Source of the DNA: Candidatus Opimibacter skivensis
Lineage (GTDB): Bacteria; Bacteroidota; Bacteroidia; Chitinophagales; Saprospiraceae
DNA: 64,000 bases
Direction of reading: 5' to 3'
Assembly: GCA_016721905.1 (NCBI GenBank)
Contig: JADKHH010000004.1
Location: 186,001-250,000, forward strand
In this document: positions 20,301 through 28,272 of the stretch, in pieces
Layout of the letters: each line of letters begins with the position of its first letter
Numbering within the stretch: position 1 is the stretch's first letter
Program-made: the position numbers and the translations under genes
Notes under the pieces: model-generated
The model's input: only the letters and a program-made list of their open reading frames with translations
What the model was told of the DNA's origin: nothing
The model's database searches: none

Positions 20301-20467
20301 CCAGTCGTATCCCGCTCGGGATAGTGATTGTCGGGGGGATGTTGTTTGCCCTGATCCTTACCTTGTATGTTGTGCCTGCGTTGTATTCGTATCTATCCTC
20401 CAGGAAGGAGGTGAGTTCTTTTGAAGCGGCCATTGCAGAGCCGGTCACTACCACAGGACATGAGTAA
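17363..20467 (+). CDS. RND efflux permease (HAE-1/AcrB-like)
   Basis: 1034-residue inner-membrane proton-driven exporter, full length for the AcrB/MexB family. It opens with MNLSELSLRRPVLAIVCSIL (TM1). The proton-relay pair is Asp400-Asp401 in TM4 (GLVVDDGIVV) and Lys923 in TM10 (GLVTKNGILIVEF). The two large periplasmic loops carry the porter and docking domains, e.g. SPSISIGIV and GPEGADFDFTD regions. It forms a tripartite pump with the adaptor upstream and TolC-like gene 3 bp downstream. The ATG at 17363 is directly preceded by a heptamer repeat rather than a recognisable ribosome binding site. Confidence 0.95.
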   Translation: MNLSELSLRRPVLAIVCSILIIIFGLIGYSFLSVREYPAIDPAVINVKTTYVGADPGIIEQQITEPLEKIINGVQGVVNITSTSTQGASNITVEFELGVDLERAANDVRDKVSLAAGNLPQDIDAPPIVSKSDSDSDPIVFLQIQSQTKNMMELTDYAENVVQEQLQTIPGVSSVNVFGKRYSMRLWIDPSKLIAHKLVISDIKEALDKENIELPGGKIRGNETQLIIKTYGKLTTEKEFNDLILREGDNGVIRFKDVGYAELGPELEESVSRKNNVPSISIGIVAQPGSNQIQIVDEIYKRLETIKKDMPDDILLEVGYDRTTFVRNAILEVKETLIIAISLVVIIIFLFFREWTIALRPLIDIPVSLLGAFFIMYIMGFSINVLTLLAIVLATGLVVDDGIVVTENIFKRMEQGMNKYKAALEGSKEIYFAVIATSLTLAIVFLPIIFLEGFVGKLFREFGIVLAGAVLISAFVSLTLTPVLNIFLTRKGVHKHSKFYLWTEPFFVGMENLYKRSLQAFMRVRWIALLIVGGCAGIIFFLGKKIPSELAPMEDRNRVRVSVTGPEGADFDFTDAVTYQITQQLIDSIPERYIVLAFAPTFSGTQGSNASFISMGLKDPDQRERSQSEIAQQMSGMFKKYTNVRAFAIQEQTISVGLGGRGSFPVQYVLQHLNFDKLKDKLPQFMEEVRKSEVFQGFDVNLKFNQPELQITIDRLRSNELGVSVLDVNNTLQLALSGRRFGYFIMNGKQYQVIAQVERIDRDDPFDLKSFFVRNNRGELIQLDNLVKMEETANPPTIFHFNRFKSAIVQAGLAPGKTIGDGIAEMDRIKAEVLDESFKTSLSGASRDYAESSSNISFAFLLALVLIFLVLAAQFESFIDPIIIMITVPLALAGAVLSMWMFDQTLNIFSQIGIILLIGLVTKNGILIVEFSNQKRRQGQLKMPAAIDASVARLRPILMTTLATTLGALPIALAIGSAGTSRIPLGIVIVGGMLFALILTLYVVPALYSYLSSRKEVSSFEAAIAEPVTTTGHE

Positions 20468-20497
20468 TAATTGAATGAATTTATCGTGCAGAAGAAA

Positions 20498-21877
20498 ATG
20501 CGTTTATATCCAAAAGTACAATGCCATCAATCCCTGGCGCGGACATCCATGTTTGTTTTCCTGGTGTTGATCGTTTTTGGTTTTCAAAATCAGTTGCGCG
20601 CACAGCAACTGCTTTCCTTGCAGGATGCGATAGCGATAGCGTTGCAAAATAATTATGATATACAACTGGCTGAAAGTGATTCAGCGAGATTAGGATTGGA
20701 TTATACCTATCGTAATGTGGTCTTCCTGCCGAGGCTCAATGCAAACCTTGGAACTACGTGGACGCAGAATAATCAGCAGCAGGAGTTTTCAGATGGAACG
20801 GAAAGAATGGGGGATGTAGCGACTAACAACCTTACTGCATCGGTGACCCTCAACTGGACGCTTTTTGATGGCATGAAAATGTTTGCCTTGAAGAAGAAAG
20901 CAGAAGAGTATGCAGCGTTGGGAGTACTTGGTGTAAAAAACCAGGTTGTCAATACGATCGCGGAAGTGATCAATACGTATTACATCATCGTCCGGCAGAA
21001 ACAACAACTGAAGGCCATTGAAGAGCAGATGCAGATCAACCAGACGCGTGTAGACCTGTCGAAACGCAGATTGGAAATAGGAATGGGAAGCCGGCCTGAA
21101 TATCTCCAGAGCCAAATCGATCTCAATGCACAAGTGTCTGCCAAACTGCATCAGGAAACATACATCAGGGAATTGAAAGCTATATTGAACCAGCGCATCA
21201 ATCCAACACCTGCTGGGCAAGACAATCCCCTACCGATAGACTATGAAGTAAGCGATACGATACCTATAGATTTTGAAATCACCCTTGATGCGATCCGCAA
21301 TAACCTGGAAGAAAGTAGTCCATCGCTTCAAATCAGCAGGAAGAACCTTGAGATCGCAGGACTCTCTCTCAAAGAAGTCAAGGCTGACCAATATCCGGTG
21401 GTGCAGTTTAATTCAGCGTATAACTTTAGCCTCACGAATAATGACGTAGCCCTGAATCCATTTCTCCCTTTGATAAATCAGAACAGTGGTTTTAATTATG
21501 GATTTTCTGCGGCCATTCCGATCCTCAATTACCGGAACACGCACAGATTGATCAAACAGGCGGAGTTGAATATCGGGTATCAGAATATACTATACAACAG
21601 TGAGCGATCAGCGCTCAACCTGAGGGTGGTCAATGCCTATAACACGTATGAGTTGCAGAAAGAAGCACTTGCGCTAGAAGAGTCCAACATATTATTGGCA
21701 AAGGAAAATGTAACTATCACGCTGGAAACGTATCGTCTTGGATCGACTACGTTTATTCAGTTGCGAGAGGCGGAGAAGAGCCTGGAGGATGCGTATGACC
21801 GGTTGATAGCGGCGCGGTATAATGCGAAGGTGGCGGAGACTGAACTGCTGCGCCTGAAAGGCGGCTTAGTTAAGTGA
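20498..21877 (+). CDS. TolC-family outer membrane efflux protein
   Basis: Outer membrane channel of the preceding RND pump, about 459 residues from the ATG at 20498. The frame is open from a TTG at 20471, but the ATG gives a better signal peptide (MRLYPKV...SMFVFLVLIVFGFQNQLRAQ). The body has the duplicated OEP pattern: LSLQDAIAIALQNNYDIQLAESD near the N-terminus, long alpha-helical stretches, and ITLETYRLGSTTFIQLREAE near the C-terminus. It is directly behind the permease, completing the tripartite operon. Its UGA stop (21875-21877) lies in the first unit of a GTGAAGA array. Confidence 0.9.
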   Translation: MRLYPKVQCHQSLARTSMFVFLVLIVFGFQNQLRAQQLLSLQDAIAIALQNNYDIQLAESDSARLGLDYTYRNVVFLPRLNANLGTTWTQNNQQQEFSDGTERMGDVATNNLTASVTLNWTLFDGMKMFALKKKAEEYAALGVLGVKNQVVNTIAEVINTYYIIVRQKQQLKAIEEQMQINQTRVDLSKRRLEIGMGSRPEYLQSQIDLNAQVSAKLHQETYIRELKAILNQRINPTPAGQDNPLPIDYEVSDTIPIDFEITLDAIRNNLEESSPSLQISRKNLEIAGLSLKEVKADQYPVVQFNSAYNFSLTNNDVALNPFLPLINQNSGFNYGFSAAIPILNYRNTHRLIKQAELNIGYQNILYNSERSALNLRVVNAYNTYELQKEALALEESNILLAKENVTITLETYRLGSTTFIQLREAEKSLEDAYDRLIAARYNAKVAETELLRLKGGLVK

Positions 21878-21975
21878 AGAGTGAAGAGTGAAAAGTGAAG
21901 AGTGAAAAAAGGCCAAGGCTAAGGCGAAGCATGAAAAGTGAATCTTCATTCGTGAGACGTGAGGCGTGAGAGGTT
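21874..21975 (+). repeat. Stop-anchored GTGAAGA/GTGAAAA heptamer array
   Basis: Five clean 7-nt units GTGAAGA/GTGAAAA begin with the TolC stop codon itself (TGA at 21875). After a short break, further degenerate GTGAGRC/CGTGAGG-like units follow to about 21975. The array fills the gap between two convergent genes. I see no Rho-independent hairpin here. Confidence 0.8.
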
Positions 21976-22030
21976 TTCGTGAAGTAGTTCGGGGACAAGC
22001 GTTTTAAGGGGTATCACATTTCGCATTGGC

Positions 22031-22672
22031 TCAAATTTGAATTTTTATCCTAATATCATTCAATTTACGGGGAGTTTCTTCTCCAGGTAACTTGGCCATA
22101 ATATTTTCGAATAGAATCTCGTCACTGCCTTGAACGATCCCAAGTTTCCTTGAATTATCAGGTTCGAACCTTCCACCAGTATTATTCAACGTTAAGATGA
22201 CTTCACCGTTTCTGATAACTTTTATTTCATAGGACGTAACCTCGTGATTACCTGCCATATCAAAGCCAGAAATTCTTGCCAAAACACCTGATTGTGCCCT
22301 GAACTCACTGAGTGAAATAATTCCTGAGATTTTACCGGCGAATTCAGCAGGCTGATCAGGCCATCTTCTAACAACAATTCTCCGTTTTTCAATGAGTACA
22401 GTGTCATTATGCATCGTATTATAGATAAAGAAGTATCCTTCACCGACCTTCTTGGGAATGTAATTAAATCTGCAATCAGTATCTCTCCGTTTGATACTTC
22501 CATTGTCTGTATTTACGTAAAGGTGTTTACAAGCAATACCTTCAACCACAATCGTTAATGTATTATCAAGACCAGGCCAGGCTATGGGTAAATTCAATTC
22601 AATGGCTACATTTTGGCCTTGCAACCCAAAGGAAAAGGAGAAAACCAGAATAGTAAGTATTAGAGTCTTCAT
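22031..22672 (-). CDS. Secreted GldM C-terminal-domain-like protein
   Basis: 213 residues with a signal peptide (MKTLILTILVFSFSFGLQGQ). The mature part resembles only the last two periplasmic domains of GldM/PorM: VAIELNLPIAWPGLDNTLTI ... VGEGYFFI for the third domain, then VVRRWPDQPAEFAGKISGII, SLSEFRAQSGVLARISGFDM and the C-terminal GSDEILFENIMAKLPGEE for the fourth. GldM is the shaft of the T9SS motor and spans the periplasm. This copy lacks the transmembrane helix and first domains, so it cannot be the motor itself; it may cap or bind the machinery, or be an independent use of the fold. Assignment is from motif memory, not a search. Confidence 0.7.
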   Translation of the reverse strand: MKTLILTILVFSFSFGLQGQNVAIELNLPIAWPGLDNTLTIVVEGIACKHLYVNTDNGSIKRRDTDCRFNYIPKKVGEGYFFIYNTMHNDTVLIEKRRIVVRRWPDQPAEFAGKISGIISLSEFRAQSGVLARISGFDMAGNHEVTSYEIKVIRNGEVILTLNNTGGRFEPDNSRKLGIVQGSDEILFENIMAKLPGEETPRKLNDIRIKIQI

Positions 22673-22715
22673 TGAAATTCAGTTTTTGCAGCACTTACAT
22701 TGTGCTCGATACGTA

Positions 22716-22940
22716 TCAGCCACTCTTCCTTGAAGTGATTACAAAAGCAAGACAGATTCTGCTAAAATTAACCTTGACTTGTTTTGTCTCCTCCCTGGGA
22801 TGGAGGTAAATGCACTGTAATTGAAAAATGTCGGTGTTCTGATATACTTTGAAACTTTGTCCTTGTTGACCAAAGGCACAAAACGCTGCACATACAAACA
22901 GTATGGTCAATAGGCTGGTTCTTATGCGTTTCAGTTCCAT
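22716..22940 (-). CDS. Short secreted protein or gene remnant
   Basis: 74 residues with a convincing signal peptide (MELKRIRTSLLTILFVCAAFCAFGQ) but a mature part of only about 50 residues without recognisable family (SFKVYQNTDIFQLQCIYLHP). It lies just upstream of the GldM-C-like gene on the same strand. It may be the 5' remnant of a longer gene, since its second half is Arg/Lys/Ser-rich with no hydrophobic pattern. Treat as doubtful. Confidence 0.4.
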   Translation of the reverse strand: MELKRIRTSLLTILFVCAAFCAFGQQGQSFKVYQNTDIFQLQCIYLHPREETKQVKVNFSRICLAFVITSRKSG

Positions 22941-23089
22941 ATGATATCCATGTTGATCCGTCGCTAAGAAGATTTTGAGGAATCACTGTCCCCTTCTTTT
23001 TTATTTATTTTAATCTTATGTTAAGCGTTCGTGCTAATTTCCACAGGATGATTGTCCGTATTCAAAACATCTTGTTTTTATACATCCTG

Positions 23090-24796
23090 CTAATAACCTG
23101 CTGCTCCACCATCTGGACTAGAGGAATCGGAAGCACCAATGTAAACCTTTAAATCTGCATCGTAAGTGATACCCATTAACTGGCCAAGGCTATTAACTTC
23201 GCGTAGGTGGTGGCCCATGGCCTCCAGTGCTGTTCTTGTGTCAGGCGACATCAGGTGTCTTTCATACAAAAGTACATCGGGCAACCATTGATGATGAATC
23301 TTCATCACTTCTATAGCTTTATCTATTTGCATATTGTAACCGAGCACATTAACCACGGTTTGAAAAACGGTATTAATAATCGTCCTGCCACCAGGTGAGC
23401 CGATAATCAAATATGGCTTACCATTCTTTGCTACAATGGTGGGTGTCATACTGGAGAGCATTCTCTTCTCTGGCGCTATGAGATTGGCAGGAGAACCAAT
23501 CTGACCCGAATTTGTCGTTAGACCGGGAACAGGATTAAAGTCCCCCATTTCATTGTTAAAAATAAAGCCAAGGTTATTAGATCCCATTTGCGATCCATAA
23601 GCGTATTCTAGTGTATAGGTTAATGACACAGCATTACCATCTTTGTCCACTACCGAAAAATGGGTTGTATTGTTTCCATCATACGGATGCCCGTATAATG
23701 CAGCATCACTTACAGATGCTTTAGTCATATCAATATTGTCAAAACGTTTTTTTGCAAAAACCTTTGATGTTAATTCGTCTAACGGCATTTCCGGATTAAA
23801 GTCAGGATCACCTATATATGCTGCACGATCGGCAAATGCTCTTCGCATCACTTCAGCCATTAGATGCACATAGGCGGTTGAATTAAATTTAACAGAATCG
23901 AGGTTGACTAATTCTATAATGTTCATCATTTCAACAAGTGCCACACCCCCTGAACTTGGAGGAGGCATGGAGAAAATTTCATATTCCTTGTATGTTCCGT
24001 GAACTGGTTTTCGCTCCACAGCGGTATATTTTTCTAAATCTTTTTTAGTCATGATACCACCATTCATTTTCATGTAATTTTCTATTTCATCGGCGGTTTT
24101 TCCCTTATAGAATCCATCCTGCCCTCTATCACGAATCAACTTAAGGGTCTTGGCAAGTGAAGGTTGTTTCCATATTTCTCCGGGTTTCGTGATCTCCCCT
24201 TTGGTATTTCGAAAAAAGGAATACATAAAATCAGGTGTCTTTTCCTCTTCATTTATCTCCAGGGCATCTTTATAAAGTCCCCAGGACATCACAAAACCTT
24301 TTTTAGCGAGGTCAACTGATGGCTGAACCAATGCCTGCCATGGTAACTTACCATATTTTTGATGCGCCAGATATAATCCGGCTACGGTACCAGGTACACC
24401 CACTGCTTTTAAGCCCCTATGATTACTGTCTTCTATTAATTTACCTGCACTGTCAAGGAACATGTCAGCCGTGGCGGCAAGTGGTGCTTTTTCACGAAAG
24501 TCAATCGTGGTGGCTTCACCGGCAGCATTCATAAAAACTAAAAAACCACCACCTCCAATATTGCCTGCCGAAGGATGTGTAACGGCTAATGCGAAAGCCG
24601 TGGCTACGGTGGCATCAATCGCATTGCCGCCTTTTTTTAAAATATCAACTCCAACTTGGGATGCCAACACATTTGACGAAACCACCATTCCGTTTTGACC
24701 ATACACTTGTGCAAAACTTATCGAGTGGTTTAATAGGAGTGTCATTAAACATAAGACCCGTAATATTTTTTGCACTATTCGTTTTTTGTTAGTCAT
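23090..24796 (-). CDS. ggt: Gamma-glutamyltransferase
   Basis: N-terminal-nucleophile hydrolase that cleaves the gamma-glutamyl bond of glutathione and related peptides in the periplasm and matures by autocleavage. From the ATG at 24796 it has 568 residues and a signal peptide (ILRVLCLMTLLLNHSISFAQ). The large subunit starts VYGQNGMVVSSNVLASQVGV. The cleavage site and catalytic Thr are in NNTTHFSVVDKDGNAVSLTY, with the nucleophile at about Thr377. The lid loop and substrate site follow (LSSMTPTIV, GSPGGRTIINTVFQ). The frame stays open up to 24859, but that extension lacks family similarity. The gene stands alone. Confidence 0.93.
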   Translation of the reverse strand: MTNKKRIVQKILRVLCLMTLLLNHSISFAQVYGQNGMVVSSNVLASQVGVDILKKGGNAIDATVATAFALAVTHPSAGNIGGGGFLVFMNAAGEATTIDFREKAPLAATADMFLDSAGKLIEDSNHRGLKAVGVPGTVAGLYLAHQKYGKLPWQALVQPSVDLAKKGFVMSWGLYKDALEINEEEKTPDFMYSFFRNTKGEITKPGEIWKQPSLAKTLKLIRDRGQDGFYKGKTADEIENYMKMNGGIMTKKDLEKYTAVERKPVHGTYKEYEIFSMPPPSSGGVALVEMMNIIELVNLDSVKFNSTAYVHLMAEVMRRAFADRAAYIGDPDFNPEMPLDELTSKVFAKKRFDNIDMTKASVSDAALYGHPYDGNNTTHFSVVDKDGNAVSLTYTLEYAYGSQMGSNNLGFIFNNEMGDFNPVPGLTTNSGQIGSPANLIAPEKRMLSSMTPTIVAKNGKPYLIIGSPGGRTIINTVFQTVVNVLGYNMQIDKAIEVMKIHHQWLPDVLLYERHLMSPDTRTALEAMGHHLREVNSLGQLMGITYDADLKVYIGASDSSSPDGGAAGY

Positions 24797-25201
24797 CTCG
24801 TATTTTTTATTTTTTCTGTTAAAGGCAATCAGTTTCATATTAAAACAGACGCCAAGCAATGCTCAACCACAACATCCAGGGGGTTCTTAGGCAGGCCGAC
24901 TCTGTTGTGGCGGTCTCCTGGGCACCTTTGTCCAAATTTACGCTTTTACAAAGTCTCCGTAGCGTGTGCTGGGATTAGAGAGAAGATAACGAGGAGGATA
25001 TTCTACATTTAGATAGCCCGGCTCAAATGCCTTTATCAAGTTGATATGGAATACAACACTTATACGAGCTGATTCGCCAGGATTTTATTCAATTCCTTTC
25101 GACCAATACCCTTAGTAAGCAGGTTTCCGGGAGATCTCCGTGACACCAGGCATATGGTGGGTTTTAGCTAATTTTCGCTTTCAATACCTAAAGATATCAA
25201 C
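24797..25201. other. Divergent intergenic region, no confident gene
   Basis: 405 bp between divergent ggt and the M49 gene. It contains an 8-bp inverted repeat (CCACAACA, about 24867, and TGTTGTGG, about 24902) and a TAAATTTG on the minus strand near 24940 that fits the Bacteroidota -7 element but lacks a well-placed TTG. A 39-codon ORF (24859-24978) shows no recognisable family. Promoters of both flanking genes should be here, but I cannot place them firmly. Confidence 0.4.
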
Positions 25202-26857
25202 ATGCTAATCAAAAAAATGAAATATGCCTTCCTACTCATGGCAGGCCTTACTGTGTTTTCATGCCAGCAGTCCACAAAGGAAAAAGCCGAAGGAGAAGCT
25301 CATGGAAAGCCCTTTGACAAAAGCCTGCTTGATCAATATATCCCTGTAACGCTCACTGCAGATCTCAGCGGGCTCACTGACAAGGAAAAACAGATGATAC
25401 CCTTGCTTATCAAAGTGGGCAAAATCATCGATGGTATGTATTGGTATGAAGCATATGGCAAGAAAGATTCATTGATGGCTGCGCTCCAGGATGAGGATGC
25501 GAGGAAGTATGTGGAGATCAATTATGGCCCATGGGATAGGTTAAATGGAGATACTCCTTTTCTGGAAGGTGTTGGACCGAAGCCGGCAGGTGCAAATTAT
25601 TATCCTGTAGACATGACGAAGGAGGAGTTTGAAGCGGCAGACATTGCAGACAAGAAATCACTGTACACATTCCTGAGAAGGGATGCGAACGGAAAGCTGG
25701 TCACTGTACCGTATCACAAGAAATTTGAAAAGGAAGTAACAGAAATTGCGGCGCTATTGAAACAGGCCGCAAGTCTCACCGATAATGCCGAACTCAAGAA
25801 TTATTTAAACCTTCGGGCAGAGGCTTTTTTGACGGATGATTATTATGCCAGTGATATCGCCTGGATGGACATGAAGACAAATCCAATAGATGTGATTACA
25901 GGTCCTATCGAAACATATGAAGATGGTCTCTTTGGCTACAAGGCGTCACATGAAACGTATGTCTTGATAAAAGATAAAGCGTGGAGCCAGCGCCTGGAGC
26001 GTTACGCGGCCATGTTGCCCGGTCTTCAGCAAGGGCTACCGGTCAATGAAAAATATAAAAAGGAGAAACCGGGATCCGATAGCCAGCTGGCCGCCTATGA
26101 TGTCGTGTATTACTCCGGGGATTGCAATGCCGGGAGTAAAACAATAGCCGTCAATCTGCCCAATGATGAAAAGGTGCAACTGGAAAAAGGGACACGCAGA
26201 TCACAACTCAAGAATGCCATGCAGGCCAAGTTTGACAAGATCCTTGTGCCCATAGCGAATGAACTGATCGATTCATCCCAGGTGAAATACATCAACTTTG
26301 ATGCTTTCTTTGCCAATACGATGTTTCACGAAGTGGCGCATGGACTGGGGATCAAGAATACTATCAATGGAAAAGGTACGGTGAGAGAGGCGCTGAAAGA
26401 GCATGCGTCTGCACTGGAAGAGGGCAAGGCGGATATCCTCGGGCTATATATGGTCACAAAACTTCATGAGCGTGGTGAACTCAAGGGGGATATCAAAGAA
26501 TACTATACCACATTTATGGCTGGCATCTTCAGATCTGTTCGGTTTGGTGCGTCAAGCGCACATGGTGTTTCCAATATGATCAGGTTTACTTTCTTCAAAG
26601 AGATGGGGGCGTTTGAGCGCGATCCGGCCACCAATACCTACAAGATCAATTTTGATAAAATGAGCGCGGCGATGAATGCGCTATCTGAAAGGATACTCAC
26701 CCTCCAGGGAGATGGAGACTATGATGGTGTGTCTGCACTGGTCAAGGATAAGGCGGTAATCAGACCGGAGTTGCAGGCAGATCTGGACCGGTTGAAAGAG
26801 AAGGGGATTCCGGTGGATATTGTTTTTGAGCAAGGGGTGGAGGTGCTTGGGCTGTGA
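25202..26857 (+). CDS. M49-like zinc metallopeptidase lipoprotein (DPP III family)
   Basis: 551 residues. The N-terminus MLIKKMKYAFLLMAGLTVFS followed by Cys21 is a lipoprotein signal. The zinc site is His376-Glu-Val-Ala-His380 (MFHEVAHGLGIK), and the second zinc glutamate is in EEGKAD (406-411), the counterpart of EECRAD/E in dipeptidyl peptidase III. Many M49 members have HELLGH with a one-residue insertion; this one has the plain HExxH seen in bacterial 'Zn-dependent hydrolase/NUDIX-like' relatives. It probably clips peptides at the periplasmic face of the membrane. It stands divergent from ggt, which could point to joint peptide salvage (inference). Its stop codon begins a GTGAGTT array. 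Confidence 0.85.
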   Translation: MLIKKMKYAFLLMAGLTVFSCQQSTKEKAEGEAHGKPFDKSLLDQYIPVTLTADLSGLTDKEKQMIPLLIKVGKIIDGMYWYEAYGKKDSLMAALQDEDARKYVEINYGPWDRLNGDTPFLEGVGPKPAGANYYPVDMTKEEFEAADIADKKSLYTFLRRDANGKLVTVPYHKKFEKEVTEIAALLKQAASLTDNAELKNYLNLRAEAFLTDDYYASDIAWMDMKTNPIDVITGPIETYEDGLFGYKASHETYVLIKDKAWSQRLERYAAMLPGLQQGLPVNEKYKKEKPGSDSQLAAYDVVYYSGDCNAGSKTIAVNLPNDEKVQLEKGTRRSQLKNAMQAKFDKILVPIANELIDSSQVKYINFDAFFANTMFHEVAHGLGIKNTINGKGTVREALKEHASALEEGKADILGLYMVTKLHERGELKGDIKEYYTTFMAGIFRSVRFGASSAHGVSNMIRFTFFKEMGAFERDPATNTYKINFDKMSAAMNALSERILTLQGDGDYDGVSALVKDKAVIRPELQADLDRLKEKGIPVDIVFEQGVEVLGL

Positions 26858-27118
26858 GTTGTGAAAGTTGCTTGTGCTGAGCGGAGTCGAAGTATGAGTT
26901 GTGAATTGTGAGCTGTGAGTTGTGAGTGGGTCTCCGTGCACTCCGTGTTCTCTGTGCGAAACTTTTATTTCGTGAGGCGTGAGGCGTGAGTCGAGAACTG
27001 TGAGTGGGTCTCCGTGCACTCCGTGTACTCTCCCGCCGCCCGTGCGGGCCGTAAGGGGCGGGATCTCCGCTGCGACGTGCGAAACACTTATTTCGTGAGG
27101 CGTGAATCGTGAGGCCGA
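26855..27118 (+). repeat. Stop-anchored heptamer array with embedded dispersed element
   Basis: Starts with the M49 gene's UGA (26855-26857) as part of GTGAGTT and continues with degenerate units GTGARTT, GTGAGCT, CGTGAGG. Embedded at 26866-26896 is the dispersed element GCTTGTGCTGAGCGGAGTCG-AAGTATGA, found in the same arrangement at about 36795 and 44343. Two copies of GGGTCTCCGTGCACTCCGTG also occur (about 26928 and 27006). No gene. Confidence 0.75.
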
Positions 27119-27124
27119 CACTCA

Positions 27125-27297
27125 TGGATTATGTTGATTTCGAACTGAGGCGTTGCGTCGTTGCGTCGTTGCGCGAGGGAAATGGCGGGAGTCTCCTTCG
27201 TGCGGAAAAATGCTTCAGCTACGCAAGCCTAGTGCATAGTGTATGTCTTCCCGGATTATGTTGATTTTAAAATGCCTCGTTGCGTCGTAGCGCGAGA
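27125..27297. repeat. Two direct copies of a GGATTATGTTGATTT...GTTGCGTC repeat
   Basis: The copies at about 27125-27176 and 27254-27297 share GGATTATGTTGATTT, followed by a GTTGCGTC period-8 run ending in GCGCGAG. Non-coding. The rest of 27298-27413 shows nothing recognisable. Confidence 0.6.
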
Positions 27298-27413
27298 TAA
27301 TAAAGTGCCGGGTATGGGATGTATATGCTTGGTGGGGTGAGAGGTGCAGTCTGAAAGTCTCAATTGCTATCGGGAACAGGAGGGGCGGTCTACTTGATGA
27401 GGGGATACAGCAA

Positions 27414-28001
27414 TCAAGGAACATCACATTCAAGTGATTTGACTATTCCGACACTATCAATAACTACTTTAACCCGATTCAAATGGTAAGGGTCTGGCGA
27501 GCTCAGGGATGAAGTATCACTTTCATGACTTACTCTAAAGATATAGTCTGGGAGCTCAAATTTATCTATAGTATTCCCAATAATATCCTGAGAATAGGTG
27601 TAAACAATTTGTTCGCATGTAAACGAGAAATAAATTGCTTCTTCGATAAATTCCACTGATGGGCAGCCCTTATTATTTCTGCACACAAGTTTGAGGTCCC
27701 TGGGTAATATATGTTTATCATACGTACAACCTCCGCAAGATTCAAGTATTAAAGCATTAATAGAGTCCATTAAAGACAGATTTTGTCTATTCATGATAAA
27801 ATGTGAGCCAAAAGGACAAATGCCATATGCAATCACACAATCCGAATCGCCTGTACAAAAATTCAGTGTATTGAAAATATAGTCTCTTAGCTGGATACGA
27901 CGTTCTTGACAAATTGAGTCACCAATTTTGCTTTGGGCAAATGGCTCAACATAAATTATTACTGCTAACCAAACAGGCAGAAAAATCTTTAATGTTTTCA
28001 T
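27414..28001 (-). CDS. Secreted cysteine-containing protein of unknown function
   Basis: About 195 residues from ATG 28001, with signal peptide MKTLKIFLPVWLAVIIYVEPFAQ. The mature protein has eight or more cysteines (SICQERR, FCTGDSDC, GICPFGSHF, ESCGGC, VCRNNKGC, FTCEQI), suggesting disulfides. The pattern CxxxxxCVxxxxICPFGSxxxxN resembles small exported proteins with a conserved 'C..D.DC......CP.GC.' signature, whose function I do not know. A good promoter candidate lies about 55 nt upstream. Confidence 0.7.
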   Translation of the reverse strand: MKTLKIFLPVWLAVIIYVEPFAQSKIGDSICQERRIQLRDYIFNTLNFCTGDSDCVIAYGICPFGSHFIMNRQNLSLMDSINALILESCGGCTYDKHILPRDLKLVCRNNKGCPSVEFIEEAIYFSFTCEQIVYTYSQDIIGNTIDKFELPDYIFRVSHESDTSSLSSPDPYHLNRVKVVIDSVGIVKSLECDVP

Positions 28002-28055
28002 TAATTCTGACATATAGGGTATTTAACGTTTCTGGGCTTGCCGAAGTGGGGGAAT

Positions 28056-28085
28056 TAAAAGTATGAATGTTTAAATTTAGTACAA
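28056..28085 (-). promoter_or_regulatory. Bacteroidota-type promoter for the 27414-28001 gene
   Basis: On the minus strand, TTG (28083-28085), 19-nt spacer, then TACTTTTA (28056-28063), 7 of 8 to TAnnTTTG. It is placed about 55 nt before the ATG. Confidence 0.45.
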
Positions 28086-28272
28086 AAGTTCAATTTAGCA
28101 CTTCTGGCCCCATTTTGGCAAACCCATGTTAGTGGTTCGGGCTTTTTTCTGTCTATGGATATTCAAAGTCAAATGCAGAGTATTCAAGAATAACATTTTC
28201 AGTCTATATGTTGCATAGTAGATGGCTAATAGTGGCTCGTCAATAATTTTGCCTTGATGTCGTTGGGCAATC

